In this document: positions 61,345 through 64,000 of the stretch, in pieces
How the letters are laid out: each line of letters begins with the position of its first letter
Position numbering within the stretch: position 1 is the stretch's first letter
From: Flexamia atlantica
Lineage: Eukaryota > Arthropoda > Insecta > Hemiptera > Cicadellidae
Direction of reading: 5' to 3'
NCBI GenBank assembly: GCA_035578135.1
Contig: JAQJVK010000073.1
Location: 186,001 to 250,000 of the forward strand
Length of the DNA: 64,000 nucleotides
The notes under the pieces: model-generated
Databases searched by the model: none
The model's input: the letters and a program-made list of their open reading frames with translations, nothing else
What the model was told of the DNA's origin: nothing
Made by a program: the position numbers and the translations under genes

Positions 61345-63566
61345 CCCCATATGGTCTGTACTGAAAAGTCACAGTAACTTGAACACCTATAAAGATATTC
61401 TAGGTACTGTGCTGAAAAGTGAATGTGGGATTGAGTATAGATATCAAATTAGTTTCAAACTCAGCCCAGCTGTTTTTATTTTTATTTCAAAAGGAACAAG
61501 ACGACGAATATATCTAACACTTCATATTCTTTCAAACATGCTAAGCACGAGACTATAAAGAAGTGTTTATAGCAGTTGGACACGGCTAGGCAATGTACGG
61601 TAAGATGTTTGCACACGGCGGGACAACGCATGGCAAGGTGTGCGCGTGCAGACAGAGGCTTCGTACGCGGAGCTGGAATAACGATTAGTGGAAAATTACA
61701 CTGACAAATCCAAGGATTCAGCAGCATTCACTTGGCGGGATGGCATTACCATGTCAGGCATGTGGGGCGCTATATTTTAAATGATGAAAAAAGAGGAAGA
61801 GACTAAGGATTTTAATACTGCTGACATAAGGGAAAGTGTGACGTGTATGAAACCCCGCCTGTACACAACAGCGCCTGGAGACACCCGACCACAACCCTTG
61901 GGAGCGTAGCTAAATCTCTCTTAAATGACTAACACTTCAGGGTTGGCCTCCTCAATAAAGACATTACTTATTTGAATTTCCAGACAAATCTTTCTTTATT
62001 CTCAAAACCTTGTTTCACCGATGATCTAATTCTAACTCTTTAACCCCTATTTCTGTGGGTGACTAGCCTAACTTCCCTCTCTGGTGGGTAACCTTACTTA
62101 TTCGTCTAGTAACAACAATTTTATCATTCCAACTACACAGGGTAACGTCCTGGAGGCAGCTACGGTATGGATCACTTTAAAACCAGATTAATGAATCCCA
62201 GACTAATTCGTTATCCCGAAACTGTAACCAATAAGAACTATACCCAAAAAGACTTTACTCCCAATAATAAACTTTCAGCCCCACTATTACGATCCTATCA
62301 ATTTAGATCCCCGAAAACGACCTAAGTCCTGATAGAGCCTAACCCTATCAAGACCCCCTCAATGCAGTTACTCACCTGACCCCTCCTGCAGGTCCGGTGG
62401 CCCACTGACCCCGATACCAGATACCAGGAAGTCTGCCCAATTTATACAACCGTATACTACCGACGGCCTTGCCCTCAGAGCAATAGCCTCAGCGTTGTTA
62501 TCACAACACCTCCAGCACGCTTCCTACAATATACATCCGCCTCTTTCTCAACCACCTTCCTCCCTGAAATCTACATTTCTTAAATCTACATATTTATCTA
62601 CATATTTAGAACCCTACTCCCCCGTCACAAAAGTGAATATACTACATACAGACAAAGCAATTACATTCAAAGCTTTATTATGGTACCAATAGACTGAGCA
62701 GAAACTAAAAAGAAAACATTAGTTCCTACAACTCTGTGCTCGCAACGACAAGCAAAAGAGCTATTAAATTAGAGAAAGCAATGGCGGAGGGGTTTTCATG
62801 TATTAAGTGTACGCAACAATTTATCACTCAAATACCTCCTTGCAACCATCAGGAAAGCATTCGTTGTATGCTCAAATTTGTGGGCTATCTATGACTGACG
62901 CCGAAATCAAGAAAGAATGCTAAACAAAGCCAACGGCTATTGCAGCAATGAACTCATGAACAGCTTAACACTTGGTTAAAGTTAATCCCTAAGCGCAAGT
63001 TTCCAACGTGATGAGTTGCGTTCTGAAAAATACTCCAAATGAGCAGCAGACAACTCGGATTGCAGATTGTTTGAGATCGAAAAAATATTAACGCCTATAC
63101 AACGACATAACCTCTAATGATGTAGCTATTATTTTTAGAGTAAACGATAGCGAACCACCCCAAGTGCGGGCGTGACTTGATGATTTACCCGAAAGATTGT
63201 ATTCTCCAATTACAATACAGTACAATATATTGCTAATTTTGCTTCGACCCAATGGCTGACCCGTTGCTTTTTCCATAAGGAGATAAAGGTTGACATACAG
63301 ATCTAAAAAAACTATAATGAATACGCAAGTGCACAACGAATATCGCTTACAATGCTGCAATACGCATTCTATCGAGTGGCTATCAGAGACACTTTCAGCA
63401 CGTTACATCGTTCTAAAAACCTATTTTTACAATATATTGTCGACATATTATGTGCGCATAAAAGGCAGAAGATCATTTATAATTTAAAAATCGAGCGAAT
63501 TCGCATTCACGAGTTCACCTAGTTTGTCTAATCATGACTATTTTTGTGTTGACTGATGCTTAAAGA
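61345..63566. other. Intergenic DNA with a dispersed repeat, no gene supported
   Basis: 61646-61710 (TTCGTACGCGGAGCTGGAAT...) recurs at 63928-63990. The stretch 62000-62650 is C/A-rich with several short open frames. The small open frames at 62495-62692 and 63088-63487 have no recognisable domains. Confidence 0.45.
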
Positions 63567-63894
63567 AAGGCCTATGAAAGATTAAAGACCGACAAGAATT
63601 AACTTAAGAAGAAGACTAATGATCAAATTTTAATTACCTGAGTAGTAGGAGGCCTTGAAGTGGTCAGGGGCAGAACGCCTGACTCATCTGGAAACACTAT
63701 TATCCCAGAATTATCCTCATCCGGCTTCTGGAAACAAACAATAACCATTTATAAATTTCAATTAAAAATCATCCTTGGTCAATTATAAATATTAGATATT
63801 TCTGAAGAACAGAAAATCCTGAATCATAAACACTTTATTTTGTCAATGTTGCTTTTCTGAAAAACAAATTATACATTCATATATTGACCGTAAC
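63567..63894. repeat. Repeats B and A joined (order B-A)
   Basis: 63567-63680 matches 47622-47730, and 63690-63894 matches 46464-46674, both in direct orientation, only about ten bases apart. In the left region A precedes B by nearly 1 kb, so the order is permuted. Confidence 0.85.
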
Positions 63895-63927
63895 ATTGAC
63901 AGAGGCTTCATACATTGGCTTCGTACA

Positions 63928-63990
63928 TTGACAGAGTCTTCGTACGCGGAGCTGGAATAACAATTAGTGGAAAATTACACTGACAAAAAT
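63928..63990. repeat. Dispersed repeat D (other copy 61646-61710)
   Basis: TTCGTACGCGGAGCTGGAAT, then AACRATTAGTGGAAAATTAC, ACTGACAAA are shared with 61646-61710. Ahead of it a CTTCRTACATTG step is repeated twice. It directly follows repeat A. Confidence 0.8.
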
Positions 63991-64000
63991 ATCACTGGCA

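Noticed and set aside
62780..63500. Decayed LINE ORF1 with a Cys-rich start at about 62780
   Set aside because: A few Cys and basic stretches only, many stops and no alignable motif.
1..64000. CRISPR array, bacterial operon or prophage
   Set aside because: Tandem repeats here are not spacer-separated, the gene has spliceosomal introns, and no prokaryotic genes are present.

Overview
The window is eukaryotic nuclear DNA, most likely from an insect and possibly a hemipteran. The evidence is one intron-rich protein gene with GT-AG introns, long AT-rich introns, and dense invertebrate-type transposable elements (CR1-like LINEs, hAT, piggyBac-like, mariner/pogo-like, Harbinger-like, Helitron-like). 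There is no sign of bacterial operons. The organism assignment is inference.

One host gene is supported. It lies on the + strand from 737 to 24156 and is the 3' part of a HEAT-like protein. I read ten exons (737-1155, 2120-2398, 7058-7279, 7923-8132, 10321-10537, 11328-11494, 13390-13496, 14058-14292, 15445-15564, 23941-24156). They join in one open frame of about 729 codons ending in Asp-Cys-Tyr, and a poly(A) signal lies at 24448. The architecture and the C-terminal DCY suggest BRAT1, the ATM-activator/Integrator-associated protein (CG7044 in flies). The 5' exons lie to the left of the window.

Almost everything else is mobile DNA. Introns of the gene hold a decayed LINE (about 3600-5833), a hAT element (5846-6863), a mariner transposase fossil with a small ATAA-flanked MITE beside it (about 8925-9688), fold-back elements (15643-16520 and about 16537-17895), a hAT (18050-18899), and a four-level nest in the last intron: fold-back > hAT (19564-23613) > hAT (19672-22152) > TTAA piggyBac-like MITE (20864-22013).

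Downstream, 24.5-54 kb has no host gene that I can support. It contains a pogo-like element with an internal minisatellite (26045-26814), a Harbinger-like MITE (28188-28542), two CAGGG-type hATs (28713-29507 and 30165-31021), a Helitron-like element (33318-35010), a very large inverted repeat (41525-44070), hairpins, and an element with a 6-bp target duplication (48832-50449). That last element has an uninterrupted copy of its target repeat elsewhere in the window.

From 54.4 to 61.35 kb, two LINEs of different families lie head to head. On the - strand is a 5'-truncated, frameshifted copy (54466-56066). On the + strand is an apparently full-length CR1-like LINE (about 56067-61344) with intact ORF1 and ORF2 and a short 3' hairpin. 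A truncated relative of the intact LINE lies at 32020-32712, and a scrap lies at the left edge. The right end (61.6-64 kb) carries dispersed repeats shared with the 46-48 kb region, in permuted order.
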